Below are positions 32,281 through 44,401 of a stretch of 64,000 bases of DNA, piece after piece. Source of the DNA: Cristatella mucedo (Eukaryota; Bryozoa; Phylactolaemata; Cristatellidae). The notes under the pieces are model-generated. The model did not search any database and was not told the DNA's origin. It saw only the letters and a program-made list of their open reading frames with translations. The first letter of the stretch is position 1; the number at the start of each line of letters is the position of its first letter. A program made the translations under genes and the position numbers. The stretch is from the NCBI GenBank assembly GCA_009760855.2, contig WPIO01000087.1:1555001-1619000 (forward strand), read 5' to 3'.

Positions 32281-33411
32281 GGCGTGCCTGACCGTGGAGT
32301 TAAATGGGGAAAGAAAAGACGAATAAATGTGCTATAGAGAAGAAAAGAAACGAGAAAGAGGGACTTGATTTTCAGTAGAAGCTGTGCTAAAAGGGAAGGA
32401 TTGAAGGAGGTAGGGACGGAGGTTTAGGAGAGAGGATGAGATAGAAAGGAGCAGAGGTAGGGAGGGGAGTTCGTGGACGAGAGGCCAGGAGGAGTTGGGG
32501 CGTACTTCAAGTTACACTAGCAGATAGAGCCAGAGCAGCCTGCATGATTCAACGGCTGCTTACGCTAGCCATCTCGACTGGCAGACCGTGTCAGATGCAT
32601 GCCTTTTCCTAAGACGGCTGGGGAGGTCGCATTCCACAGGTGCGGGCTGAATGAGTCATCGCTGTGGTTTTAAGGGCTAAGGCAAGAAAAAAAATTGCAG
32701 CCATCCCGGGTAAACTGTAGCAACCGGATGCCGACACCTGGCCGAGCTGCTCTCACGATGGCCACGGCTATCGCCGGGAGCCGGCATGCCAAGCTGGGCT
32801 CGAGGAAGGAGCGTCGGCGTGAAGATTACGGAAATTATGAATTATAAAAAAGAGGAAGAATGAAAGCCAAGAATGCCAATTAGGATCGGAGAGTTATGCT
32901 GATTGACTCACCGAATACAAATTGCTCCGAATTAATGATCGTGGAGGAAGAAAAATACTCCAAGAGCTAGCTGGCTTCTAGAGGTTTAGCTACACCCTTA
33001 ATGGCGACGAGATAATTTGATGTAATATGGCAACTGGACATTACGTGGGAATGAGCTGGAATGATGTGACGATGCACTATTTGCGGCCGAGTACCGGCGA
33101 ACATTCAGCTTTGCAGCCAAAACGATGATGCCCCAACTGAAAGCTCAACCAATTTTCGCTTTGCACGCAGCTCGTTTGACTGACAAGAAGTTTAAGCTCA
33201 AACACAGGTTGATGCCACATCACACTGGATAACAAGCGCAACCTGATTGAATCGCCGATAAACCGCACGCTTGCCTTGCTGACAGTCGATCCTGGACGCA
33301 TACAAATTTCTGATAACTAAACGGCGATAGAACGGAACTGTTACTCAATGGACTCTTCAAACGTGTGGTTGGACTACAAGGCTTTGGTTTATAATAGGCG
33401 ATGCAGTTGTG
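32281..33411. other. Unique DNA, purine-rich at the left
   Basis: GA-rich composition continues to about 32500. No gene is recognised in the rest. Confidence 0.4.
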
Positions 33412-34238
33412 AGACAATCACCCTATGCTCGGAGTTGAGGTATCGCCTTCGACAGCCGCCTAAATTGTGAAAGCTCCGGTAAGAAGACTGCTTAAACAGC
33501 TAACCATCACGTCCGATCCCAATGTAAGATTAGGAGCTGTCTTCCACAATGGCTTGCAAAAACTTTAACTAGCTCCTTGGTTCTGTTTTGGCTAGATTAT
33601 TGTATTTCCTCTTTGGCTAGGTTACCGAACAATATCACTAGGCCACTGCAGCTGGAAGTTAATATGACCGCAAAGCTAGTTTACAAATCCCAGAGGTTTG
33701 ACCGTGCGTATCCTTTGCTGAAAGAGCTTGGATGGCTGCCGATTGATCAACGGATACAGAGCAAAGTTCTTACACTAACTCACAAGGCCCGCCGGGCTTA
33801 GCTTCTCCATACCTAGCCGAACTGCTGCACCAGTTTCATCATCCTCGTGCCCTTCGCTCCCGTATGGACAATAAATTAGCTGTTCCGCTTCTCCGCTTCA
33901 AGACCGTTGGAGACATAAGCTTTTGCTTTGTAGGTCCTAGACTGTGGAACTCACTTTCGCAATTCTTACGCAAAGACAGCTCATCTCCTACTACCGACTA
34001 TGGAACATTTTTTTCTTGCCGTCCTGAGCTGATACTTTCATGCTACTCGCTATCTCAATTGCTCTTCGGACTTGACTATGCTTCTCGCTTTCTCTTTGTT
34101 GCGTGAAAAGAAGTCTGCTGGCTACTGAATGCGTACCGATAGCCGATTAGGCTGTGAGTACGATATAAAACATCTTCCTGCGTAACACCGCATAGTCTTT
34201 GGCTTTTCGGAGTTATAGAGATACATTACATTCCATTA
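33412..34238 (+). mobile_element. LINE-beta thumb to 3' end
   Basis: Two open pieces (33577-33801 and 33864-34106) encode WLDYCISSLARLPNNI, VYKSQRFDRAYPLLKELGWL and MDNKLAVPLLRFKTVGD. The UTR follows and ends at ATACATTACATTCC. One frameshift separates the pieces at the THKARR site. The element is 5'-truncated after the catalytic RT motifs. Confidence 0.9.
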
Positions 34239-34242
34239 CTTA

Positions 34243-34442
34243 GCAACAGTAGATGCATACTTGCATGCTGACCCAGTGCATGACATTCCTAACCATTGTA
34301 TTCTCGATGTTTATTGAGAATGCTACCATTAAGCTTCGATCGTGCTTCCTTTGCAGCCAATGTAAACTGTCTAGAAAGAGATTGAGTTCTCTGAGGACGC
34401 TATATAAAATATATTCTTACTATTTTTATTATTATTATTACG
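34243..34442 (+). mobile_element. LINE-alpha 3' UTR end
   Basis: CTTGCATGCTGACCCAGTGC, the GTTTATTGAGAATGC segment, the CGATCGTGCTTCCTTTGCAG block, the GTCTAGAAAGAGATTGAG stem-loop and an ATT tail. It lies directly behind the LINE-beta copy. Confidence 0.85.
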
Positions 34443-34563
34443 CATTCGCTGCGAATGGAATCGTTATTTGAAACATTGGGCCAAGAGAATTTCAACCAAC
34501 TGACCTGGCTTATTTGACCTTGAATTGTCTTGCAAGAAAATCTGTAAGCACACAAGAATCGAG

Positions 34564-34782
34564 GAACGCTGTATACGCGTGGATATTGTCGGTAAAATCT
34601 TTTTAAAACATGTGAACTAAAAAAATTAGAGGACTTCTAGATTAGCACTAGATTATGGCTACGTGTCTGCATGAACGCTATATACACATGGATATTGTCG
34701 GTAAAATCATTTTAAAACATGTGAACTAAGCAAATTAGAGGACTTCTAGGTGTGCACTGGATTATGGTTATGTGTCTGCATG
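34564..34782. repeat. 109-bp tandem duplication
   Basis: 34564-34672 and 34673-34781 align throughout (for example GGATATTGTCGGTAAAATC and AAACATGTGAACTAA) with about a dozen mismatches. Origin unknown. Confidence 0.9.
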
Positions 34783-36497
34783 TACAAGTTACAGTCACCA
34801 TAGAGTTAGCTCTCGCAGATCTGAGACGCGTTGAATTGTTTGATCCCAAAGCTCTGAGACTCGTAGAACTTGGTTAACCTATGGCATACGTATATATGCC
34901 GATTTCCGCAATCGGGCATGCCACCGGACCGATCAGTGGCCCCGATTTTTGGGGGTCTGCTCCTGACCTGTCACGGTAACTTGCAACTCGTTCAACTCCC
35001 GAGCCGTTGGTATTCAGCTTTTTTTTTAACTCGAGCTTTCGCATTGGACAGCTCAAAGCAAGCATGGGCTTGTGCGCGAATGTGCTCAATTCACGCCTGG
35101 GTTTGCGCCAGTGCCAGAGCATGTATTGCTCCTACGTCGAATAGAGGATAGTCAGAGTGAGTACTGGCGAATGCTGCAGTGCTTTGGGTGGCAGTTCCCG
35201 GGAACCAAGGAGAAATCCGCAGCTGCGTTTAAATTTGCCGTCCAGCGAGCGGCGTTATCTTGAAACGGAGAGCATCGTGCTGCCTCCGATAGCCTCAACG
35301 TTGCACTCGGTGTAAAACGGAAGTTCCGGCAGTCGGCTCAGCTCAGCCTTTTGATTCATTGAATCGACCTGACTAATGTCCAGGCCAGATATTCAGCTGC
35401 AGCACGATTTCCAGTTATCAGTAGGCTAAACGAGTTATTTTACGCTGTATTGGAGGAGAATGATGCACAGAACTCGTTCTTTTTCACTGAACGCCTTGCT
35501 GATTTTTGGAGTTGAACTTGGGCACTACAGTCGAAATCGGCTGCAAGACCCGCTTGATTACAAGCTAATCTACGACAGGAGCTATCGTGTTGAGAGCACG
35601 GAATGTAGAACTGCAAAAAGGCGCCGACAAGTCACAGTAAACAGGTATAGCTTGTAGGGTCGCCAACTGCTTTTTCCGAGCCATCCGCCCCAAGGAATTT
35701 TTACGTGGACACGCAGACAATGTCGATCCGGCATCGAGACCCTGGTAGTAGCTCGTGCCACATCCGGTCACTCCATGAACTCCGGTATAATTGCCAATTT
35801 TACTGTAAGACCTGTTATAGCACTTGCTAATAAAACCAAGGAAAAACATTATAAAATTAGCTTGCTCGAGTGAATGGGATCTCCCTTCAGTACTATCACT
35901 TAATGGAGTAGATTCTGATTTGAGGACGGTATTTCATCCGAAAGCAACGATCATTGAACATTTCTGTAATTCAATTTCTGGCTTCAACCTTCAGTTCCCA
36001 GGCACCGAATGTATTGGAATCGTCTGCAGCTTCTGTAATTGTCTGAATTTCCTTTGCAGTGTTCAAAAATGACAGTAACTACAATCAGTGCTCTATGTAG
36101 AGCCTTAATATAGCTTAATCTCGATTCAGACGCTTTACAGATTTTTCGGAGAGAAGGAATGAGCAAAAGCTAATGAAAGGATAGTGTTCTGCCTAGGAAA
36201 TCGTGCAAAGCTATTATTCGATTATAATTTATATGATGTATATAAATAAATTATACATTTATAAATATCGATTTAATGCTAAAATAAGCACGCAAAAGCA
36301 CCAAGGCAGCTGGTTACTTGGACTACCCTACCCCCCATCCGCAAGTAGCACGCACTCAATCATGCACATGCAAACTAAGCGAGCAGGAAAAAGGTCAGGT
36401 CCACTAGTCCTGCACCAACCCTCTGCAGACCAATAGGGCGAGACTTTACAAAAGAGCTGGCGACAAGAGGTAGGCACAGACACCTGCTGGACTGCAA
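34783..36497. other. Unique DNA, no gene recognised
   Basis: Several unassigned open frames of 60-94 codons occur. A weak SINE-B-like body trace lies at 36100-36140 (TTAATCTCGATTCAGACGC). Confidence 0.4.
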
Positions 36498-36549
36498 CGC
36501 TGGGCCGCCACGCTGGGCCGCCACGCTGGGCCGCCACGCTGGGCCGCCA
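36498..36549. repeat. 13-bp tandem repeat, four copies
   Basis: The unit CGCTGGGCCGCCA is repeated four times without error. Confidence 0.95.
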
Positions 36550-36799
36550 GACCGACCGGCAATGCGATGGAAGGACTATTAGGCTTAGGCTAGAGCCTGG
36601 AACCTCATTTATGGTCTCAACCAAAAAAGCGTCTGGTCTGATTAGGTTTCTCTTGCAGCCCCAGTGAACTCTGAGCTTTTGAAACTTTGCATGTTTATGT
36701 ATGTGTGACTTTGCTTTTGTCAACAATCAGGTGTACAGCTCGCCAGAGGCCACGAGTGTCCGCCCTTCCTGACCACCACCCCAAGAACCCCCCTCCGTC

Positions 36800-36985
36800 A
36801 ACGGTTCTTTGTGTGCCTAGGCGTGCGGACACGGTGCATTTTATTTCAAGCCAACTGACACACTTAATTCAAAGCATATGTAAAGTTCCGGGGCAGAGAT
36901 TTAGTTATTTTTGAGTTTTATGCAAATTATTTAGTAGTATCATGATTACTTTGCTATTTTTAAAATTATTATTATTATCTGTGCC
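36800..36985 (+). mobile_element. LINE-alpha 3' UTR end, very degraded
   Basis: GTGTGCCTAGGCGTGCGGAC resembles the UTR block. GCATATGTAAAGTTCCGGGG and AGAGATTTAGTTATTTTTGAG resemble the stem-loop, and an ATT run follows at 36965-36980. An old copy. Confidence 0.35.
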
Positions 36986-37387
36986 CCTAATAAAATGCTC
37001 CGGTAGCCCACAGGTAAGCCGCTGGTTATCGTCATTTCGCTGTAGTTTGCTTCTTTGCGTACGATCCCCCTGGTAGCATATGAGATTTCTGTTTCTCTTT
37101 AACACAGAACAATGACCATTCCTCCAGCTGGTCGGCTAAGCTTTGTACCGTTGGTAAAAAAATGACTTAATTTAGCCCTAATTTCTGGTCTATAATGGAA
37201 ACCTGTTGCGCACAGCCCCAATTGACCAAACATCAGAGATTGTCGTTTCTGGTTGCCACTGACATAGTAGTCTTTTTGGAAACCTTTAGGGGAACTCGAC
37301 GATGCCTACAGCCGTATCCCTACCTATAGCAAGGTGAGCCTCCTTTCTAATTCACAATCAGTTGTTTGTCGCGGCTTCGATAGATTA
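36986..37387. other. Unique DNA, nothing recognised
   Basis: No gene or repeat is seen. Confidence 0.4.
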
Positions 37388-37655
37388 ATAACAATAGTGT
37401 TAACAATAATGCATTTTTATTGCGCCTTTAGAGAACTCAATCTTTTTCTATGCACTTTACTTGGGCTGTGAAGGAAGCATGATCATATGGTTAGTGGTAG
37501 CATACACAATTTCAACAGGCGTAACATAGAGGAGACACACGCAGGGACAGCATGCATGCATGGTTGGTGGCAGAACGCAGTGTCAGCACGCGTAAGCTCA
37601 CAAGGGACGGATCCCAAAGACCCACTAAAGACTGTGATAAATAGTTGCGTATGAA
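37388..37655 (-). mobile_element. LINE-alpha 3' UTR end
   Basis: On the minus strand: the UTR blocks, CCTTCACAGCCCAAGTAAAG, the stem-loop with AAAGATTGAGTTCTCTAAAG, and a short AT-rich tail. It is 5'-truncated at about the stop codon. Confidence 0.75.
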
Positions 37656-38154
37656 GAGCGGCGTTGAACGGCAGATTAAGGAACATAAGTTTCTCAGTAG
37701 ACATCGAGACAGCAGACATATATATGTTCATAAGAATGCAATCGCATGAGGATACGCACCTACACATGGAGCTTCTCTTTTAGCGAGTTTTAATGCACCT
37801 GAATGGAGATGAGAAAATGACATCTCTTGGAACGCAATACAAAAGACTTATTATCATACATTTCAAGTATAGGTACGTTATGAGACATACAGACAGGCAT
37901 ATTAAAAATCATTAATTCACTTAAATTTCGCTTTCTTGTGTCAGATATAAGCCAATTACTGAATGGATAACTTGCAAAGGAATTCAGTTCGTGAGAAAGA
38001 TTGAGCCACTAATATCTTGGTGAGAGCAGCCATTGAGGTCTCTAAAATTAGACGGTAGGCACTCATTATGACGTGGCCTGCCAGATATGCATAAGCTCTG
38101 TCTCCGTGTAATAAGTCATTGCTGTTCGTGTTTTTGACGCATCAACCCGGTTAT
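37656..38154. other. Unique DNA, nothing recognised
   Basis: No gene or repeat is seen. Confidence 0.4.
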
Positions 38155-38530
38155 TAACGTAATGCAACGCATCTTCGTCTGTATCTCCGAAAAGCCGAAA
38201 ACACTAGGCGGGCGTTATATTCTGTAGCGGACTCAAAGCTTAGGCAGCTTTCGATACGTATGCACGTAGCCGACTGAATGCATCGAGCTCAGCAAAAATA
38301 AAATGAGAAACATAGCTGGGTCAGGTGGGAAGTCGATGATGTGAGTATCACAGACTAGCAGCTCAGAACGGTGAGAAAAGACGTGCCCCAGCCGGCTACA
38401 GGAGATTAGACGCTGTTTCATACGAATTCTGGATATGAGTTCCATTGCCTAGGACCTGCATAGACAAAGCTTCCGTCGCTAGTGGCGCTATTCCTACCCA
38501 GGAGGCAGCATCTGCTGTAGCTGAACTTTT
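38155..38530 (-). mobile_element. LINE-beta 3' end, degraded
   Basis: On the minus strand: traces of the GDRSF.CAGPRQWNS tail, the last codons, and the UTR (TCCGCTACAGAATATAACGCC, GGCTTTTCGGAGATACAGAC), ending in an ATTAC-type tail at 38155-38165. Confidence 0.7.
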
Positions 38531-38960
<430 letters not shown>

Positions 38961-39794
38961 TGCTGCTCTTGAGGAGTGGAGGGAGGGATGTCAACATGGG
39001 CGACGGTCTCATGGGGGCAATTAAGTCCCGGGTTCTGCTTGAACTGCTGCCAAGGGTTACGGATGTTGTTGCCTGACTCAAGCCGTTCTTAGATCATTTG
39101 GCCCCAAACGCAGCTGTTTGATATTCGATGTTTTATCTTTTTAAACCCTTTTTCGCACTGGAATGCTTTGACGTAACTCTCGATGCGGCTTCACAGCTTC
39201 AGGAAAGTTATCAGATTCCGGACGGGACGGGACCCAATATATTTCGGTCGGCTTAAGCTTTTGCAGCCACAAGAATCACCCTGACGCCAAAATTGCTACT
39301 GGAAAGGCTGACCGCGAACACCCGCTGCTGCTTGTTCGGCCTGTTCTTTAGCTGATGCCTGCAATTCAGCTCTGGCGAGTTCGCTTTCGCTCTGAGCTCT
39401 GGTTGTGAAGGAGTCTCGAATGAGATAAGTAGGAGCTGGAGTAACTGAGCTTCCGTTTAAATCTCTTCTGAACGTCACACCTATTGATGGAGACTTAGTC
39501 ACCCACACAATTCACAAACGTAGAAAGAAGGAATCGGAAATTGACTACTGGGAAAATTGACTCATTAGCGACATGACAGTCTCTGATTTGCAAAACGTTC
39601 AATGCTTGTCAAGTGCACATAATTCACAACTACTCTTTAATGGCTGAATGACGTTTGAAGTTGGTTTAGAAGACAGACCTGAATAAGACCTGTTAGCTCA
39701 CTCATCGACGACTAATGAGTTCTTACTACTCTGAAATACTCAAGCTATTACTAACCCAGCGGTTCTCTCTCAGAGAGACTCTGTATTTATAGAC
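38961..39794. other. Unique DNA, no gene recognised
   Basis: A 70-codon minus frame (39296-39508) is unassigned. Confidence 0.4.
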
Positions 39795-39935
39795 TGTAAC
39801 GTAATGCAATGCATCTCCGCCAGTAACTCCACAAAGTCATAAAGACCATGTGGGTGTTACGCAGGTGAGTTTTGTATAGCACACTCACAGCCTAAGAATA
39901 GTATTTGGTAGTATTCGGTTGTATTCACGGAGCTG
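39795..39935 (-). mobile_element. LINE-beta 3' end, short
   Basis: Minus strand: GTGAATACAACCGAATAC, the TGCTATACAAAACTCACCTG and GACTTTGTGGAGTTACTGGC blocks, and an ATTGCATTACG tail. Only about 140 bp remain. Confidence 0.8.
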
Positions 39936-39984
39936 CCCGATTAGCTACATGCTCTAAATTTAGCCGCGAACCTGGCCATTAGCT

Positions 39985-40375
39985 TAGTTACAAAATGAAA
40001 GTATTTCAGTGAAGTTAAACCTTCCTTGAAGGACCTACAGCGGCTCCGCGTTGATCAGTGATTATGTGACCAACATGTCTTGCCACGTCTTAGCTCGCTC
40101 ACGCTATGCTGAATTGTCGGCCGCCTCCCTGTGCCTCGAGTCCTAAGAGCATGACAAGCAGCTGTGCTATCCTCTTACTTCAAGGATGTCGTATGACGGA
40201 GGTGTTTACTCTGAAGGTCCTAGGCTGTCGTTCTCATCGTCAGCTATTGTGCGCCGATATCTTTTCCCGCTCAGCCCGAGCTGACGCCTTTTTCAGTGCT
40301 CATCTGCTACTTCCACGAGACTCACTTCTTCAATTTTCCTCCTGATTCTGCTGCACTTCCCACACCCTCTTCCTT
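39985..40375 (+). mobile_element. LINE-beta C-terminal region, very degraded
   Basis: Fragments in different frames echo LINE-beta: LKDLQRLRVDQ (compare LKELGWLPVEQ), VLRA..AAVLSSYFKDV (compare ALRS.MDNKLAVP.LRFKTV), and CRSHRQLLCADIFSRSARAD. There is no UTR. An old copy. Confidence 0.4.
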
Positions 40376-40914
40376 GCATGAAATGCGCTACATGAGGAGA
40401 TTGAGCAGATAAACTCAGATTCTTCGGGGGAGTAGCGGGTGGAGATGCCTGCACACATAGCCGACTCTGCTTCTGTCGACTGCCAGAGGCTAAATAGATT
40501 CTAAAAAAGGGCGGCTCGAAAATCAGCCTTGGAATTTTTCAGCCGGCAAATAACGTCTCGACTAGCATCGTGGCATCTGACTGATTTCCTCTCGGGAAGA
40601 GACTCGATCTGTTTCGGCGGGCTCAAACCTTTGTAGCCCAGTGAGTCTTTTTGGCAATCAGGACTGTGCCGGCAGGCTGGTGAATGTACCAGGTGGCTGA
40701 TTGTTTGATCTCTCTTTTACCTGCTGTTTGCTGCGCAGACGAGGCGTCATTAGCATGGCATCTGCATCAGTACTCCACGACGTCTTCGACCAATGACCGA
40801 TTTGCTTACTAATGCCACCCGAGCCATCAGCAATGGCTTTCCCAATTGCTTTCCAACTTTTCCAGCTACGTTCAGGGCTAAGAGTGCTGAGAGGCATCAA
40901 GGTAATGTACAGAT
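40376..40914. other. Unique DNA, nothing recognised
   Basis: An 86-codon minus frame (40658-40918) is unassigned. Confidence 0.4.
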
Positions 40915-41535
40915 GCATAGTACTCTGTAACTCACTGCTTGCTGGTCTATCGCCGTGTGGAATCAGATGCTTACAGTTGGTGCAAAACCCTACAGCTGGG
41001 CTTGTCTGTCGTGAGCGTCGCAGTTGTCACATCACATCCCCTTCTTGCCGACCTGCACTAGCTTCCAGTCAATCAGCGTATCGACTTCAAGATGCTGTCA
41101 TATACTTGTAGGGTCGCTTGGTTCTCTGGCTCTAGCCAACACACCAGAACTTCTCCGACATGCCAAGAATCATGCAACCCGCTGTTCCAACTCGAATCGC
41201 GTACCTATACCTCGCTTGAACTCAAACCGTTGGAGACCGTTCCTTTAGTTCGTAAGCTTCCAGATCCAAGAGGTCAATCCTGACGCGTCACAGTGTCTCG
41301 TGACATGACAGCGTTTAAGAGGAAGCTTATAACACGCCAGTTTAGTGCAGCATTTAGTGGGTCTTCTTGATACGTCCTTCGTGTTCATATGCGTGCTTAC
41401 ACCTGCGTACCAGCTGCCTGCGGATGTTACCACCAATCGTTAGGTAATGCTTTCTGTATTGCATCTGTAAAGTGCCTAGAGACAGACTCAATTCACTGAG
41501 GGGTCTATAGAAATTTATTATTCTTATTATCCTCA
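40915..41535 (+). mobile_element. LINE-alpha thumb to 3' end, degraded
   Basis: Plus-strand pieces encode CNSLLAGLSPCGIRCLQLVQN, LVCRERRSCHITSP, and a YTSLELKPLETVP-type tail. A shortened UTR follows, with a GTGCCTAGAGACAGACTCAA stem-loop variant and a short tail (41510-41530). Several frameshifts are present. Confidence 0.8.
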
Positions 41536-41786
41536 TCACATATGCACCCAATTGTTCCTGTAGCAACTTCAAGCCCACCTTAACCATATCCTTTGAGGTT
41601 GACTCTAATTAACTGTATTCCTTGACTACCTCAGCATCATTTTCACATCCTTCATCTGCATCTCTCCACTGCCATCTGAATTGCTCTCCTCAGTACATAT
41701 CTCTGTTTTTCTACATGCATTGTCTTTTTTCTTACATTCCTTTTTTAAGTCCCCCCTGGGCCCTTCTCCCCTCTCTCATGCGCCCG

Positions 41787-41788
<2 letters not shown>
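41536..41788. other. Unique DNA, pyrimidine-rich
   Basis: The sequence becomes CT-rich towards the microsatellite. Nothing is recognised. Confidence 0.4.
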
Positions 41789-41835
<47 letters not shown>

Positions 41836-42040
41836 GCTCTCTCTCCCTCTCTCTCTCCACCTCTTCCTCTCTCTCTCTCTCCCCACCTCTTTCTCTCTCC
41901 CCCTCTCTCTCCACCTCTTTCTCTCTCTCCCTCTCTCTCCCCACCTCTTCCTCTCTCTCTCTCTCTCCACCTCTTTCTCTCTCCCCCTCTCTCTCTCCAC
42001 CTCTTCCTCTCTCTCTCTCTCCCTCTCTCATTCTTCCTCT
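41789..42040. repeat. CT array with higher-order units
   Basis: (CT)n to 41833, then about six irregular repeats of CCACCTCTT(C/T)CTCTCTC-type units of 25-40 bp. It is followed by CTTACAG at 42041-42047, an acceptor-like end. All frames across it are artefacts. Confidence 0.95.
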
Positions 42041-42154
42041 CTTACAGTTTCTTTTAGTGGCAGAGCCATGAGGTTTGCAGAGGTCCTTTCTTCATCAGAG
42101 CAGAGGGTGGAGGGGGCAGCTACCAGGGCTTGTCTCCCTATTTCAGGCTTGCTA

Positions 42155-42858
42155 TAATAATAATAATAATAATAATAATAATGCACTTGATAAAGCGCCT
42201 TCAGAGAACTTAATCTCTTTCTAGGCGCTCTAAGTTTGCAGCAAAATGAATGCAATTGAATGGTAAGTAAAATCATGCTTGAAAAACAAACAAAATGAAT
42301 AATATGGTTAGGGGTGACATGCATAGGGTCAGCATGCATGTGTGGTCAGTGACATGCACAGGGTCAGCATGCATGTGTGGTCAGTGGCAGCACGCATAAG
42401 CACATCAAGGACGAATCACAGGGATTCACTAAATGCTGTCCTAAATAGGTGTATTTTTAAGTTCCTTTTAAATGTGGTCAGGTCAGGGGATGTTCTGACG
42501 CAGGTCGAGAGGGAGTTCCAGGCTTTGGGAGCATACGAACTAAATGCACGGTCTTCAAAGGATTTAAGGTTTGTACGAGGTATTTCTAGACTCTTGGATT
42601 CCGAAAAGCGGGTGGTACGATGCTTGGCCTGATGGGGTAGTATATCTGAGAGATAGGCTGGAGCCGTAGAATGAAGGGACCTAAAAGTGAGCGACAAAAC
42701 CTTGAAGTCAATCCGTTGCTTGACTGGTAGCCAGTGCAGGTCGGCGAGAAGTGGAGTAATGTGGCAACTGCGATGCTCACGACAGACAAGACTAGCTGCA
42801 GAGTTTTGCACCAGCTGCAATCGCCTGATCGCACATGCTGGTAGGCCAGTAAGCAGTA
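42155..42858 (-). mobile_element. LINE-alpha 3' part with intact C-terminal frame
   Basis: A 134-codon uninterrupted minus frame (42416-42820) encodes the RT thumb and tail: NSAASLVCREHRSCHITPLL, DFKVLSLTFRSLHSTAPAYL, FSSYAPKAWNSLSTCVRTSP. The UTR follows, with a small TCAGCATGCATGTGTGGTCAG duplication near 42320-42380, then the terminal stem-loop and a clean ATT tail (42155-42182). It is 5'-truncated. The intact frame suggests a young insertion. Confidence 0.9.
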
Positions 42859-42861
42859 GCA

Positions 42862-43515
42862 GTTGCTAGAAGCTCGACTCCGTATGTGTGGTAGGACTAG
42901 AAGACTTTGCTATTCTAATAGGAATGCTGCTGTGCAACAGCCTCGAGGTGCTTGGAATTTGGGGGTTTCATCATCGACAGAAACCAAAACTTTGAATAGT
43001 TCATTAAGAAGACTGCCTCCACAGCTAGCCATTACGTTCGATCCTTACCTGATATTAGGCACTGCTTACCACGGGGCCCGCCACGGCTTGGATTCTTCGT
43101 ACCTAGCTCAGCTGCTGCACCTAGTTTAGTCTTCTCGCGCCCTCAGGTCTTGTTTGGACAACAAATTGGCTGTTAATATCTTCCGCTTAAAAATCTTTGG
43201 CAATAGAAGCTTTAGCTCTGCAGGTCCTAGACTGTGGGACTCGCTTCCGAATTCTTACACAACGACAGATACTTTTCTGCTGCTGATTATGTCACATCCT
43301 TTCCGGCCGTCCCGAGCTGCTACTTCCATGCCACTCGCTACCTATGCTTCCCACTTTCTCTTGGTAGCGTGAATTTAAGCCTGTTGGCTAGCGAATGCGT
43401 ACCGAAAGCCGCTTAGGCTGTGAGTACGCTATACAAAACTCTCCTGCGTAACACCCACACAGTCTTTGAGGTTTTTTGAAGCTACAGATGGAGATACATT
43501 ACATTACATTCCAAA
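42862..43515 (+). mobile_element. LINE-beta copy with internal deletion
   Basis: Starts in the region after the catalytic motif (AWNLGVSSSTETKTLNSSL) and jumps near 43060 from the ITFDPYL segment to ARHGLDSSYLAQLLH, losing roughly 230 bp of thumb. It then continues through MDNKLAV-type and GNRSFSSAGPRLWDSLP segments to the UTR and the ATTACATTACATTCC end. It is joined to the 5' end of the inverted LINE-alpha copy. Confidence 0.85.
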
Positions 43516-43949
43516 TTAGGGACACGAGCATAGATGATTTAAAGGTCGTCATAGTTTTGAAACTCAAAGTTTACTCGTATTTTATAAAACTCAAATAATT
43601 AATGGCCCCGTGCATTATTTACTTCTTTACTGTACGGTTTTTTGTCCGCAAATGGAAATTATGCTCCTACCGTGCTCCTTCTCTGTACTGCTTAGTTTCT
43701 TTCACGAGCGAGAACCCTTTACTTCCACGGTGCACAGGCACAGATGACGACCGGACGACTTAGGCCTTTCTGCCTGAGGAAATACCATATTCCATGCCGT
43801 GCGCCGGCCTGCTCAGCTTTAGGGATAACTGCATAAGCCATCGTTTGCATACGTTTATTTTGAGGAAACAATGGGAGATTATTTTCACTGTTAATTCTTA
43901 TACGTTCGCTGAGCCGCTGAAGCGGCAGGATTTCATTTCGGATCGGGAT
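43516..43949. other. Unique DNA, nothing recognised
   Basis: No gene or repeat is seen. Confidence 0.4.
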
Positions 43950-44365
43950 TAATAATAAGAATAATGCACTTGATAAAGCGCCCTCAGGGAACTCAATCTC
44001 ATTCTAGGCACTTTACATTTGCTGCAAAGGAAACACGATCAAATGGTTAGCGGTAGCATGCTCAGCAAATAACATGAATAACATGGTTGGGGGTACGTGC
44101 ACAGGGTCAGCTTGCAAGTGTGGTCAGTGGCAGCATGCACAGTATCAGCATGCATAAGCACATAAAGGACAAATCACAGAGACCCACTAAATAATGTCGT
44201 AAATAGGTGCGTTTTCTATTTCTTTCTAAATCTAGTCAAGCCTGGGATGCTGTGACGAAAGTCGGTAGTTAGTTTCAGGCTTTGGGAGAATAAGAACTAA
44301 ATGCACGATCTCCAAAAAATTTGAAGTTTGTACGAGGTATAACTATAACTATAACTATAACTATA

Positions 44366-44401
<36 letters not shown>

